From contig CAJYWN010000008.1 in the NCBI GenBank assembly GCA_913778275.1, positions 1-64,000 of the forward strand: DNA of 64,000 nt, in the 5' to 3' direction. The translations under genes were made by a program, and so were the position numbers. Position 1 is the first letter of the stretch, and the number at the start of each line of letters is the position of its first letter. Below are positions 33,447 through 43,061 of the stretch, piece by piece. This stretch comes from an uncultured Chryseobacterium sp. Lineage in GTDB: Bacteria; Bacteroidota; Bacteroidia; Flavobacteriales; Weeksellaceae. The notes beneath the pieces are model-generated. The model saw nothing but the letters and a program-made list of their open reading frames with translations, was not told the origin of the DNA and made no database searches.

Positions 33447-34478
33447 ATGATTAAAAACGACCTATATTTAAAAGCGCTTCGCGGAGAAACCGTAGAAAGA
33501 CCTCCTGTATGGATGATGAGGCAGGCAGGAAGATATTTGCCGGAATTTATTGCCCTTCGCGACAAATATGATTTCTTTACAAGATGTCAGACTCCCGAGC
33601 TGGCTTCCGAGATCACTGTACAGCCGATCCGTCGATTTCCGCTGGATGCAGCCATTTTGTTTTCAGACATTCTGGTGGTTCCGCAGGCAATGGGAATCGA
33701 TTTTAAAATGAAAGAATCAGTAGGTCCGTGGCTTGATACGCCAATCAGAACAATGGAACAGGTTCAGCAGGTTGCCGTTCCGGATGTGAATGATACATTA
33801 GGCTACGTTTTTGATGCGATTGAATTAACTTTACAGAAATTGGACAACGAAATTCCGTTGATTGGTTTTGCAGGTTCTCCGTGGACCATCCTGTGCTATT
33901 GTGTGGAAGGAAAAGGAAGCAAGGCTTTTGATATTGCCAAATCTTTCTGTTTCACACAACCGGAAGCTGCGCATTTATTACTGCAAAAAATTACCGATAC
34001 TACGATTGCTTACCTGAAAAGAAAAGTGGAAAAAGGAGTGTCTGCCGTTCAGGTTTTCGATTCCTGGGGCGGAATGCTTTCTCCGGCAGATTATCAGGAA
34101 TTTTCATGGAAATACATCAACCAGATTGTGGAAGCATTAAGTCCGCTGACGCATGTGGTGGTTTTCGGAAAGGGATGCTGGTTTGCACTGGAAGATATGG
34201 TTCAGTCTCCGGTTTCTGCTTTAGGCGTTGACTGGACCATCAAGCCTGAATTTGCAAGAACTTTGACGAATCATACCATGACACTTCAGGGAAATTTTGA
34301 TCCTGCAAGACTGCATTCAACCCCTGAAACGATCAAAAAAATGGTGACGGAAATGATCAACCGTTTCGGAAAAGACCGATATATCGCCAATTTAGGCCAC
34401 GGAATTTTACCGAATATTCCTGTGGAAAATGCAGAAGCGTTTATCAGAGCGGTGGTGGATTGGAAACCGAATAATTAA
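33447..34478 (+). CDS. hemE: Uroporphyrinogen decarboxylase
   Basis: 343 residues, a TIM-barrel enzyme making coproporphyrinogen III. It has the N-terminal [28 protein letters not shown] with the catalytic Asp, and [16 protein letters not shown] near the end. Last of the four heme genes; hemB and hemF/hemN are not in the window. Confidence 0.97.
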   Translation: MIKNDLYLKALRGETVERPPVWMMRQAGRYLPEFIALRDKYDFFTRCQTPELASEITVQPIRRFPLDAAILFSDILVVPQAMGIDFKMKESVGPWLDTPIRTMEQVQQVAVPDVNDTLGYVFDAIELTLQKLDNEIPLIGFAGSPWTILCYCVEGKGSKAFDIAKSFCFTQPEAAHLLLQKITDTTIAYLKRKVEKGVSAVQVFDSWGGMLSPADYQEFSWKYINQIVEALSPLTHVVVFGKGCWFALEDMVQSPVSALGVDWTIKPEFARTLTNHTMTLQGNFDPARLHSTPETIKKMVTEMINRFGKDRYIANLGHGILPNIPVENAEAFIRAVVDWKPNN

Positions 34479-34579
34479 AATACTTAGAGCTGTTCTTATG
34501 AATAGCTTTTTTCATTAATATTGATCTGACAATATCTACTGATTAAGGTTATCGGTAATACTTTTAGTCATAATCTACA

Positions 34580-34587
34580 TACATTTG
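34580..34587 (+). promoter_or_regulatory. -7 box TACATTTG before the AT-rich orphan gene
   Basis: Consensus TAnnTTTG, 16 bp before the ATG at 34604, supporting separate expression from the heme genes. Confidence 0.5.
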
Positions 34588-34603
34588 TCTAAAGATAATA
34601 AAG

Positions 34604-35380
34604 ATGGATAAAATTGACATAGAGAAATTATTACATGATTTCAATAAAGAAAGAGATGAACTTGGAAAAATCATACTTCCAATAGTAGAAAAATACAATC
34701 TTCCTCAAAAAGAACTGATTGAAGTTTGCCAAGTAGGAAAATTTATATATAAACTCAATGAAAATTTATCTATCATTGAAAAACCCGATCCGCCCAGACC
34801 AGATTTTATTCTTAAAAATTACTCTAAATTAATTGGATTAGAACATACAAGAATATTTTCTGAAAATTCTAAAAAATATAATCAGATTAAATCTCTCTTT
34901 GAGTATTCTGAAAAAATTTTTGCTAAATTATATCCTAATGAAAAAGTATTTGCTTCTATAAATATTTATAATGATAGCTTTGAATATAAACAATTTCAAA
35001 AAAGAGAATTAGCAGAAAGTATAGCTCAGTATATCCAGTCATTAATAACAAATCAAGAAGGACAAAAGCCCGATTTTATTGAAAACATTAAAATAATGAA
35101 ACATTCAAATGTTAGTTTTAATTTTGATGAAAAAAATTGGCAAAGTCCTTATTTAACTAATGAAAGATTAAATGAGGAGATAAAAAAGAAAGAAGCGAAA
35201 TTAGAAATATATAAGGCAAACGAAAGTGAGATTGATGAATATTGGTTAATTCTCCTTATAGGTTCATTATCATCAGTCTCTTATCAATTAAATGAAAATG
35301 AAGATTACAAAAATCATTCTAAATTTGATCGAGTTTATTTAATGGCTGATTTTGATGCAAAAATTATAAGAATTAAATAA
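34604..35380 (+). CDS. Hypothetical protein, AT-rich orphan
   Basis: 258 residues, not recognised. Lys, Asn, Ile and Glu dominate and codons are almost all A/T-ending, clearly more AT-rich than hemE before it and the nitroreductase after it, which suggests later acquisition. PPRPDFILKNYSKLIGLEHTRIF (~49-71, given here in part) resembles a short conserved segment seen in uncharacterised bacterial proteins, with Asp and Glu-His that could be catalytic; a nuclease-like role cannot be shown. No signal peptide or membrane segment. It has its own promoter and shares a bidirectional terminator with the convergent gene. Confidence 0.7.
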   Translation: MDKIDIEKLLHDFNKERDELGKIILPIVEKYNLPQKELIEVCQVGKFIYKLNENLSIIEKPDPPRPDFILKNYSKLIGLEHTRIFSENSKKYNQIKSLFEYSEKIFAKLYPNEKVFASINIYNDSFEYKQFQKRELAESIAQYIQSLITNQEGQKPDFIENIKIMKHSNVSFNFDEKNWQSPYLTNERLNEEIKKKEAKLEIYKANESEIDEYWLILLIGSLSSVSYQLNENEDYKNHSKFDRVYLMADFDAKIIRIK

Positions 35381-35385
35381 AAACA

Positions 35386-35416
35386 AAACACCCTTTCGGC
35401 AATTGAAAGGGTGTTT
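35386..35416. terminator. Bidirectional terminator
   Basis: A perfect 12-bp stem, AAACACCCTTTC with GAAAGGGTGTTT, and a 7-nt loop, between convergent genes. Confidence 0.85.
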
Positions 35417-35431
35417 CTATGAGTAAAATAA

Positions 35432-36064
35432 TTAGTTGATTTCCGTAACGAAATCTTCTTTCGGCTTTCTTATTTTGGTAAGGTTTACCAGCCAGTCGTT
35501 GGAAGCATCTCTGTAACCAAGCGGCAACAAAAGCACGCTTTTTAATCCTTTATCCTGTAAGTTTAAGATCTTATCAACCTCTTCCGGAACAAAGCCTTCC
35601 ATCGGGGTAGAATCTACCTCCTCGAAAGCCGCTGCGATGATCGCTGCACCAAACCCAATATAAGCCTGTTTTGCAGCATGCGTGAAGTTTTCTTCAGCGG
35701 ATCTCTGCGGGTACATTCCCAACAGCATCTGTCTGTAATTTTCCCAGCCTTCGTTTTCAAAGCCTCTGATTTCATTCGTAAGGTCGAACATCCTGTTGAT
35801 TCTTTCTTCCGTATAGTTATCCCAGGCAGCAAAAACCAAAAGATGCGAGCAGTCTGTGATCTGCGGCTGGTTCCATGCATGAGGTTTTATCTGTTCCTTA
35901 ATTTCCTGATTGGTAATTACAATAATTTCGAAAGGCTGCAGACCGCTTGAGGTAGGGGCTAATCTGGCTGCCTCTACTATTTTATCCACTTTTTCCTGTG
36001 GCACTTTCTGACCGTTCATTGCTTTGGTAGCATATCTCCAGTTCAGTTTTTCAATTAATTCCAT
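35432..36064 (-). CDS. Nitroreductase-family NAD(P)H oxidoreductase
   Basis: A 210-residue FMN flavoprotein of the NfsB type. It shows WRYATKAMNG near the start, AARLAPTSSGLQPFEIIVI (FMN site) and GFVPEEVDKILNL. It reduces nitro compounds, quinones or flavins using NAD(P)H; the natural substrate is not evident. Monocistronic, cytoplasmic. Confidence 0.88.
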   Translation of the reverse strand: MELIEKLNWRYATKAMNGQKVPQEKVDKIVEAARLAPTSSGLQPFEIIVITNQEIKEQIKPHAWNQPQITDCSHLLVFAAWDNYTEERINRMFDLTNEIRGFENEGWENYRQMLLGMYPQRSAEENFTHAAKQAYIGFGAAIIAAAFEEVDSTPMEGFVPEEVDKILNLQDKGLKSVLLLPLGYRDASNDWLVNLTKIRKPKEDFVTEIN

Positions 36065-36152
36065 AAAATTAAATTTTTAACGGAACAAAATTAGCTGTTG
36101 TACCACAAATATGGATGAATGATTTTTAAATCTGATATATTGCTAATATCTA

Positions 36153-36884
36153 TTAAATAGGATTTACACTTTTTGCAGGACTCGAAATCTGATCCGCAAA
36201 ATATTGTTCCAGATCTTTCAGCGTTTCCGGATTGGTCTGGATATCTTTCACCAACTGGCCTTTATTTACGACAACAATTCGGTTGCACACTTCGGTTGTA
36301 TGCGAAAGATCGTGACTGGAGATGAGGAACGTAACACCTTCTTGTTTTGATAATTCTTTGATAAGGTTTTTAAGCTTGATCTGCGTGGAAGGATCGAGAT
36401 TGGCAAAAGGCTCATCCAAAATAATAATTTCAGGATTCCCGATAATGGCGCCAACGATTCCCACCTTTTTCTGGTTTCCTTTGGAAAGGTCACGAACATA
36501 TTTTCCGGAGTTTAAAATTTCACCACTGAAAAGATCATGAAACTGCTTTAAAAATTCATCAACAGAAGCTTTGTTCTGCCCTCTTAACTCCCCGATAAAG
36601 TAGAAATATTCTTCCGGAGTAAGATAGCCGATGAGGAAAGAATCGTCTACAAAAGCAGAAACTTTGTTTTTCCACGCTTCAGATTCGTGTACTTTGATGC
36701 CATCAATGCTTACATATCCTGTTGTTGCCTGAATTAAATCAAGCATTAGGCTGAAAAGCGTCGTTTTTCCTGCCCCGTTGTTTCCTACGAGCCCGAAAGT
36801 TTCACCATTCGGAATTTCAAGATGTTCTATATTCAAAACGGTTGCTTTACCGTATGTTTTCGTTAGATTATTAATTGTGATCAT
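36153..36884 (-). CDS. ABC transporter ATP-binding protein
   Basis: 243 residues with Walker A GNNGAGKTT, a signature-like LSKGNQKKVG in place of LSGGQ (common in this exporter type), Walker B IIILDEPFANLDP and switch His in SSHDL. It lies 1 nt after the membrane gene, forming a two-gene exporter. Substrate unknown. Confidence 0.9.
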   Translation of the reverse strand: MITINNLTKTYGKATVLNIEHLEIPNGETFGLVGNNGAGKTTLFSLMLDLIQATTGYVSIDGIKVHESEAWKNKVSAFVDDSFLIGYLTPEEYFYFIGELRGQNKASVDEFLKQFHDLFSGEILNSGKYVRDLSKGNQKKVGIVGAIIGNPEIIILDEPFANLDPSTQIKLKNLIKELSKQEGVTFLISSHDLSHTTEVCNRIVVVNKGQLVKDIQTNPETLKDLEQYFADQISSPAKSVNPI

Positions 36885-36885
36885 A

Positions 36886-38352
36886 TTAATCTTTATTTTT
36901 GAATGCTTCTAATGTGCTGTATTTTTCTACCTTATAATGTTTTACGATAATATCGAATATTTTTTCTCTCAGTAAAAACCCGATTAAACCTAATATAGCG
37001 ACACTAATAACGCCGGCTTCAATTCCGAGAGAATATTTTACAATTGCAAACACGGCCATCGGTAAAAACATTTTAGGAATCAGCAGCAGCAGGGATTTCA
37101 TATTAAAGCTGTTTTTCTGCCCGAATCTTTTTTCTTTGGCATTCAGGTCGATCTGCATTTTGTTGAATGCTCCGGACCAGAGCGTAAACTGTGAGTTTAC
37201 CCCAATATTATAAATTCCTGCAGCAAAAAAGGTAAGGTACATTTCCCACCCGAAATAAGCATAACAGATTGCCAGAATCATTGAAAAGCCGGTTACAATA
37301 TTCATGAGCCACCATTTTGCTTTTAAATATTCTTTATACGGAACATTCAGCGTCATCATTAAAGGATAATACGAACTGTCGAAAGCAGGAACGCGCTGCC
37401 CGAACATAAACTGAAAGCCTCCCGTCACAAACAATCCCATGAACATCATCATAGCCGGGGTTTTATAAATAGGCGAAGAGAACATCAGTAATCCGTAAAA
37501 GAGAAACAGAAAGCTGCCCCATACAATTCCTTTGGTAACTTTGTTTCGCTTTAGCAGCTTAATATCATTGTTGATAAATGTTCCGATCGCACCGTATTTA
37601 TTCAGGAATGTGATATTTTCCGTTCTTCCAACCTCTTTTTTAGCTTCAAGTCCCTGATCCAGGTAAAATATTTTCCGGATATGGCTGAAGCATATCTTCC
37701 ATAAAGCCAAAAATAAAGTAATTGAAATTACTACGAAATAAGGCCTTTCATAAAAATTAAAGAAAAACTTTTCAGAATAATCCAGAACAGGAACAATGTT
37801 ATAATAGGCTAATGCTGCCACTCCTGCAAAAATACAGCCGAAAACAATGGCAACCATTTCTTTATCGTTGAAAAGAATATTGATAAAATTATTGAGATAA
37901 AACAACAGTGAAATTCCGATGAGCCAAGCTGCAATACCTAATGCATCATATCCATTGAACAATGCAATAATCGCAAAAGTGATCAGAAACAGGGAATTAA
38001 GCCAGCTGAAAGCAGACAGAAAAGTTTTCCCCATCATATAATTCACCAATGTCTTCTTGGAAATATTAAGTGTGAGAAAAGGCTTGATGTTTTGGGTGGG
38101 TAATTCCTGCCACATGTATTTAACGATAAGATCAACCGCCCAGGCTGCAATCATGAATCTTGAAACCACCTGTACCGGGTTCTGATGCATTTCTTCCTGA
38201 ATATAGAAGAATGCACCAAATGCTCCTCCCACCAGACATGCCATAAAATAAAGAATTCCGATAAAGCGAAGAATCTTCATCGCTAGGTTGATTCCCAAAG
38301 AACTTCCTCGAAAAAAACTTTTGAACTCTAATTTCAGGAATTGTATAAACAT
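36886..38352 (-). CDS. ABC exporter membrane subunit, DUF5687-like
   Basis: 488 residues with about ten to twelve hydrophobic segments and a cytoplasmic loop around 225-250. I take it as the DUF5687 family, the usual partner of a single ATPase in Bacteroidota; the family name is from memory. Upstream of and nearly contiguous with the ATPase gene. Confidence 0.8.
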   Translation of the reverse strand: MFIQFLKLEFKSFFRGSSLGINLAMKILRFIGILYFMACLVGGAFGAFFYIQEEMHQNPVQVVSRFMIAAWAVDLIVKYMWQELPTQNIKPFLTLNISKKTLVNYMMGKTFLSAFSWLNSLFLITFAIIALFNGYDALGIAAWLIGISLLFYLNNFINILFNDKEMVAIVFGCIFAGVAALAYYNIVPVLDYSEKFFFNFYERPYFVVISITLFLALWKICFSHIRKIFYLDQGLEAKKEVGRTENITFLNKYGAIGTFINNDIKLLKRNKVTKGIVWGSFLFLFYGLLMFSSPIYKTPAMMMFMGLFVTGGFQFMFGQRVPAFDSSYYPLMMTLNVPYKEYLKAKWWLMNIVTGFSMILAICYAYFGWEMYLTFFAAGIYNIGVNSQFTLWSGAFNKMQIDLNAKEKRFGQKNSFNMKSLLLLIPKMFLPMAVFAIVKYSLGIEAGVISVAILGLIGFLLREKIFDIIVKHYKVEKYSTLEAFKNKD

Positions 38353-38629
38353 AGTTATCTTTTATTACATTAGTTTGTATAAAGATACAATTGTTACAGT
38401 TTTTAACTTTTAATCAAGGTGTATTTTACAGTAATTATAATAAACCTGTTTTGAATCACCCGACACCTATGGAAGTTCCAAAAATCTGCGTAAGTCTTCA
38501 GCAGTTTTGACTTTGTTTAAAACATTTTGCAACGAACCATTGGAGATCTCCGGAAGTCTTAGCTAAATAAAGAGATCTAGGTTGTCATTTTTTAGGAGTT
38601 TAACGTATAATTAGAAATGTTGATAAACT

Positions 38630-38656
38630 GTTTAGATCCTTTCAGGATGACAAATT
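38630..38656. repeat. Dispersed 27-bp repeat with small hairpin, copy 2
   Basis: Identical over 27 bp to 415-441, including the ATCCT-TTC-AGGAT hairpin. As with copy 1, it lies just downstream of a minus-strand gene (recN). Confidence 0.75.
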
Positions 38657-38665
38657 AAGTAAAAA

Positions 38666-38692
38666 AAAGACCTCTGAAATTCAGAAGTCTTT
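38666..38692 (-). terminator. recN terminator
   Basis: AAAGACCTCTGAA pairs with TTCAGAAGTCTTT (one mismatch); on the minus strand a T run follows. Confidence 0.8.
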
Positions 38693-38703
38693 ATATATTT
38701 AAA

Positions 38704-40365
38704 TTAATTCAAATTTATTCCAATTAATTCCTTTGCCTGCGCCAATGCGGCTTCGGTAATTTTGCTTCCTGAAAGAAGCTGGGCTATTTCGTTGAGTTTT
38801 TCTTCATCACTTAAAGGAACAATGGTGGATTGTGTTCTGCCGGCAACATCCTGCTTTACCACTTTATAGTTATTGTTTCCTTTTGCTGCAACCTGAGCAA
38901 GATGGGAAATGACGATGAGCTGCATATCAGCAGACATTTCACGCATAAGATTTCCGATCTCTTCGGCTACCTTTCCCGAAACTCCGGTATCAATTTCATC
39001 TAAAATTAAGGTTGGAAGTTCATCACTTTCGGCAATGATCTTCTTCACAGCCAGCATCACTCTTGATCTTTCCCCACCCGAAATGGCGGTCTGAATCGGT
39101 TTTAAAGGAAAACCGGAATTCGCCTGAAACAATAGCTGGATATTTTCTTTCCCGAACTGATTGAAATCTGAAGCCTCCTGTAATTCGATATCAACCCTGG
39201 CTTTTTCAAGGCCTAATTTTTTAAGTAAACCTTCTGCCTTTTGAATGAAAACGGGAATATTTTTTTTCCTGTTTTTTGATAATGTAGCCGATAATGCCTG
39301 AAGCGTCTTCTCTTTTTTAGCAATATTCGTCTGGATTTCTTCGATATGAGCTTCCAGTTCCGATGCTCCCTGCTGCTCGCCTGACAGCTGATCCCTGATC
39401 TCTTTTAACCCTGAAACATCTGCAACATTATGCTTTACAAAAAGACTGTTGATTCTGTTATTTAATTCGATCAGTAAAACCAGATTTTCCGGATTCACCT
39501 CAATCTTTTCCGCTTCATCTTCCAGTTCGGAAATGATATCTTTTAACTCCACGAAAGAAGTTTCCAGCCTTTCATCAAGCTCTGCAAAACTATTCGATAC
39601 TTCCGCTATTTTGGATAGCTTATTTTTAGCTTCATTAAAAAATGACAGAATCCCTACTTCTTCCTGATGAAACCTGGACAATACCTGCGCAAGGTTATCA
39701 GAGATCATTTCTGCATTTTCCTGAATGGAAAGCTGGTTCTGCAGCTCTTCATAATCTACCTCGTCCAGATGAAGTTCTTCAAGCTCATTCAGGAGAAATG
39801 TTTTATAATCACTTTCCTTATTAGCTTCCGAAAGCTGGGTCTGAAGTTTTTTAAGCTGAATTTTAAGACTCTGGAAATCTGAAAATTCATTCTGGTAATC
39901 CTGAATGATCTGTTTGTTTTCAGAAAGCCCGTCAATGATTTTAAACTGATATTCCGCCGTAAAAAGATTAGAAGTTTCAAACTGTGAATGAATATCAATC
40001 AGTTGAGAAGACAATTCTTTTAAAATATCCAACGTAACGGGAACATCATTAATAAATGCCCGTGACTTTCCTGAAGGTAAAATTTCTCTCCGGATAATAG
40101 TCTGATGCTCATAATCAAGATCGTTTTCTATAAAGAATTTTTTGAACTGATTATTTAAAGAAAATTCGGTTTCAACGATGCTTTTTTCTTCCGCTTTTGA
40201 GATTGATTTTACATCTGCCCTTTCTCCTAGGATCAGTCGCAAAGCACCCAAAATAATAGATTTCCCTGCACCGGTTTCCCCGGTTATTACCTGCAGACCG
40301 TTATGTAAAGATACTTCAAGGGTATCAATAAGGGCAAAATTTTTAATATATATTCTCGAAAGCAT
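38704..40365 (-). CDS. recN: DNA repair ATPase RecN
   Basis: A 553-residue SMC-like protein acting in double-strand break repair. N-terminal Walker A GETGAGKSIIL (~30-40), long central coiled coils (~155-380), and C-terminal ISGGERSRVMLA signature, ILDEIDTGVSG Walker B. Last gene of the bamD-rpoZ-coaBC-DUF4835-recN run, all on the minus strand. Confidence 0.96.
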   Translation of the reverse strand: MLSRIYIKNFALIDTLEVSLHNGLQVITGETGAGKSIILGALRLILGERADVKSISKAEEKSIVETEFSLNNQFKKFFIENDLDYEHQTIIRREILPSGKSRAFINDVPVTLDILKELSSQLIDIHSQFETSNLFTAEYQFKIIDGLSENKQIIQDYQNEFSDFQSLKIQLKKLQTQLSEANKESDYKTFLLNELEELHLDEVDYEELQNQLSIQENAEMISDNLAQVLSRFHQEEVGILSFFNEAKNKLSKIAEVSNSFAELDERLETSFVELKDIISELEDEAEKIEVNPENLVLLIELNNRINSLFVKHNVADVSGLKEIRDQLSGEQQGASELEAHIEEIQTNIAKKEKTLQALSATLSKNRKKNIPVFIQKAEGLLKKLGLEKARVDIELQEASDFNQFGKENIQLLFQANSGFPLKPIQTAISGGERSRVMLAVKKIIAESDELPTLILDEIDTGVSGKVAEEIGNLMREMSADMQLIVISHLAQVAAKGNNNYKVVKQDVAGRTQSTIVPLSDEEKLNEIAQLLSGSKITEAALAQAKELIGINLN

Positions 40366-40430
40366 TGATAATAGCGGTTACTTTAGCTATTGCAAATATA
40401 GAACATTAGATTTCAGGATTCAAGTGAAGA

Positions 40431-41339
40431 TTACTGTTTCCACTTGTTCCAGCGTGATTCGGTACTTTTCGGTGAAAGAATGATCATTTCGTTTTTAAGA
40501 TCTGCCAAAACGATGCCTCCGTTGTTACCGGAATTAAAGATATTAAAGATCTCATCAGCCTTGGTATCCATAAAAAGATTAAAGAAATACGCCTGCTGAA
40601 AAGAGTTTTCATACTGTCTCAACTGCATTAAAGCATCAAAAATCACTTTTTTCGCTGCGGTTTGGTCTTGGTTAAAAAGGTTATCAAGTCCAGCTCTGTG
40701 GTAAGAATAGATCGTTGCGCGCAGCTGGCTCCAGTTTGGGCTCATGATTTCTTTGATTAAAATGGAACGGCTTCTCGGCTCATTAATCTGCTTCCATCCG
40801 TCATATGTATTCTGCGATTCTCCGTTCTGGGCAATCTGCTGGGCTTTCTGGAACCATTGGGTACCCGCCATCGACTGAAAGCTGTCTGCATCAACACCCA
40901 ATATTACATACACATAAAAGCTGATGACATCAATAAGATTTTTCCCGGAGAACTGTCTTTCGTTAAAAATAAGGTTTTCATTTTCTACATAATCAAAAGA
41001 AAAACGCTGATCCTGAAGATTCAGAAGCGGAGATTCGTACGTGGTGTTATACACTGGGCGAACTGCCTGTACGACTATGCTTCCTCTGAACCGGTTTCCG
41101 TCTCTTTCGCTAATGACAATTGCAAAATTTGATTTTATTTTTTCAAAGTTTTGAAGTCTTTTCCCTGTCCAGCTTGTATTGTTGATAAAGTCCCGGAGAC
41201 TTTTTTCCAGCGCTTTATATGCCGACTGGTTACTTCCGCCCAGCTGCTGGGAATTTACCTGAACGGTAGCCAGTAATTCCTGGGAGAAGCTGAGATTAAA
41301 CAAAAAGAGGAGTAAAAATATGCTTATAAATTTTTTCAT
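40431..41339 (-). CDS. Secreted DUF4835-family protein
   Basis: 302 residues with a signal peptide (~1-19, ending NLSFSQ). The rest has a mixed fold with FDYVENENLIFNE and GVDADSFQSMAGTQWF. DUF4835 proteins are typical of Bacteroidota and sit between coaBC and recN, as here; function unknown. 37 nt after coaBC. Confidence 0.85.
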   Translation of the reverse strand: MKKFISIFLLLFLFNLSFSQELLATVQVNSQQLGGSNQSAYKALEKSLRDFINNTSWTGKRLQNFEKIKSNFAIVISERDGNRFRGSIVVQAVRPVYNTTYESPLLNLQDQRFSFDYVENENLIFNERQFSGKNLIDVISFYVYVILGVDADSFQSMAGTQWFQKAQQIAQNGESQNTYDGWKQINEPRSRSILIKEIMSPNWSQLRATIYSYHRAGLDNLFNQDQTAAKKVIFDALMQLRQYENSFQQAYFFNLFMDTKADEIFNIFNSGNNGGIVLADLKNEMIILSPKSTESRWNKWKQ

Positions 41340-41376
41340 TGTTCTAATAAAGATTGAGAACGGAAATTTATTAAAA

Positions 41377-42579
41377 TTATTTTAAAAGTTGAGCTTCAAT
41401 ACAATCCAGAATATCTCTGGCGACATCTTCTTTAGATTTCAGCTCAAATTCTTTTTTTTCCGTTTTGGTAAATATTTTTATTTTATTGGTGTCGTTCTTA
41501 AATCCGGCGCCCTCATCACGGAGGGAATTCAGGACAATCATATCCAGATTTTTCTTTTCAAATTTGGCTTTTGCGTTTTCTTCTTCATTCTGTGTTTCCA
41601 ATGCAAAACCAACCAAAAACTGATGATTTTTCTTTTCACCCATTTTTTTTAGAATATCCGGATTTTTGACCAGTTCGATGGTTAAATTTTCGTCATTCTT
41701 TTTAATTTTCTCTCTGGCTACTTCTTTCGGAGCATAATCTGCTACTGCCGCACTGGCGATGCCAATATCTGCGGTATCATAGAATTCAAAAACTTTTGTC
41801 AGCATTTCTTTTGCGGAGATTACTTTATGCAGCTCAATGTTTTTACTATTGATTTTTTCAGAACTCGGTCCTGAAATTAAAATAACCTTTGCTCCTCTTT
41901 TTGAAGCTTCTTCTGCAATGGAGAATCCCATTTTACCCGAAGAATGGTTTCCGATGAACCGCACAGGGTCAATAGCTTCGTAGGTAGGTCCTGCCGTAAT
42001 TAGAACCGTTTTTCCTTCGAGCGTTTTTTTAGTATTTACATCAAAAAAATCTTCTATTACTTTGGCAATGGTTGCAGGTTCAGACATTCTTCCCTGTCCG
42101 CTCAGCCCGCTTGCCAATTCACCTGTTTCAGCCGGAATAATGACATGTCCGAAGCTTTCGGCCAGTTCGAGATTTCTTTTGGTTGAAGGATGGGCATACA
42201 TATCAAGGTCCATTGCAGGCGCGATGAAAACCGGGCATTTCGCTGACATATACGTGGCAATGACCAGATTATCACACGTGCCGTGAACCATTTTAGAGAG
42301 GGTATTTGCCGTACAGGGTGCAACAATCATCACATCTGCCCACAGAGCCAATTCCACATGGCTGTTCCAGGTTCCGTTGTCGCTGTAAAAATCGGTGTAT
42401 ACGGGTTTTTTTGAAAGTGTGGAAATACTGAGCTTGGTTACAAAATGTTCAGCATCAGGGGTCATGATGACCTGTACTTCCGCTCCTTTTTTAATAAAAT
42501 CCCTGATCAGAAAGTGAATTTTGTACGCAGCAATTCCTCCAGAAACCGCGATGAGAATTTTTTTCCCGGAAAGGCTCAT
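41377..42579 (-). CDS. coaBC: Bifunctional phosphopantothenoylcysteine decarboxylase / PPC synthetase
   Basis: 400 residues. The CoaC flavoprotein domain (~1-180) shows GGIAAYK, the active-site His in NSHVEL and PAMDLDMY; the CoaB domain (~185-400) shows ITAGPTYEAIDPVRFIGNHSSGKMG and a CoaB lysine region. Makes 4'-phosphopantetheine from phosphopantothenate and cysteine, downstream of CoaX (14.1 kb). Confidence 0.96.
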   Translation of the reverse strand: MSLSGKKILIAVSGGIAAYKIHFLIRDFIKKGAEVQVIMTPDAEHFVTKLSISTLSKKPVYTDFYSDNGTWNSHVELALWADVMIVAPCTANTLSKMVHGTCDNLVIATYMSAKCPVFIAPAMDLDMYAHPSTKRNLELAESFGHVIIPAETGELASGLSGQGRMSEPATIAKVIEDFFDVNTKKTLEGKTVLITAGPTYEAIDPVRFIGNHSSGKMGFSIAEEASKRGAKVILISGPSSEKINSKNIELHKVISAKEMLTKVFEFYDTADIGIASAAVADYAPKEVAREKIKKNDENLTIELVKNPDILKKMGEKKNHQFLVGFALETQNEEENAKAKFEKKNLDMIVLNSLRDEGAGFKNDTNKIKIFTKTEKKEFELKSKEDVARDILDCIEAQLLK

Positions 42580-42640
42580 TCAATTTAATTTTAAGAATAC
42601 TAAATTACTTATTTTTTCTTATAAACCTGCTCGAACAACA

Positions 42641-42674
42641 AAGGTCATAAAGAAAAGATTTCCTTTATGACCTT
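42641..42674 (-). other. Hairpin between rpoZ and coaBC
   Basis: A 12-bp stem AAGGTCATAAAG / CTTTATGACCTT with a 10-nt loop. There is no strong T run on the minus strand, so it may be a partial terminator or an RNA-stability element within the operon. Confidence 0.5.
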
Positions 42675-42696
42675 CATATATAAAAATACGCTGATT

Positions 42697-43020
42697 CTAT
42701 TTTCTTTCTTCAGTTTTTCTGAAGTAGATATCTTCGTTCAGCCATTCTTCAATAGCAATGGAAGTTGGCTTCGGAAGCTTTTCGTAATGTTTTGAGATTT
42801 CGATCTGCTCTCTGTTTTCGAAAACTTCTTCTAATGTGGAATTGTGAACCGCAAACTCATCAAGCTTGTTGTGAAGCTCCGTACGGATTTCAGCATTGAT
42901 CTGCTCTGCTCTTTTTCCCATGATAACAATCGCTTCGTAGATTGAGCCTACTTTGTCTTCAATCTTATCCTTATCGTAAGTAATGGTATTTACTTCTGCT
43001 TTTGTATCTTTTACACTCAT
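42697..43020 (-). CDS. rpoZ: RNA polymerase omega subunit
   Basis: 107 residues. Bacteroidota-type omega: short, with SIYEAIVIMGKRAEQINAEIRTEL, corresponding to the conserved helix that clamps RpoB'. 41 nt after bamD. The charged N-terminal region is usual for the phylum. Confidence 0.85.
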   Translation of the reverse strand: MSVKDTKAEVNTITYDKDKIEDKVGSIYEAIVIMGKRAEQINAEIRTELHNKLDEFAVHNSTLEEVFENREQIEISKHYEKLPKPTSIAIEEWLNEDIYFRKTEERK

Positions 43021-43061
43021 TTTGAGAATATTATTTTTATTTAAGTTCGCAAATTTACGAA

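Larger units (their letters stand above)
38353..38703. other. Gene-free region between the ABC operon and recN
   Basis: About 350 bp, no ORF. It contains the exact second copy of the 27-bp GATCC repeat (38630-38656) and the recN terminator. Minus-strand TATCTTTA near 38380-38387 may be the -7 box of the ABC pair. Confidence 0.5.
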
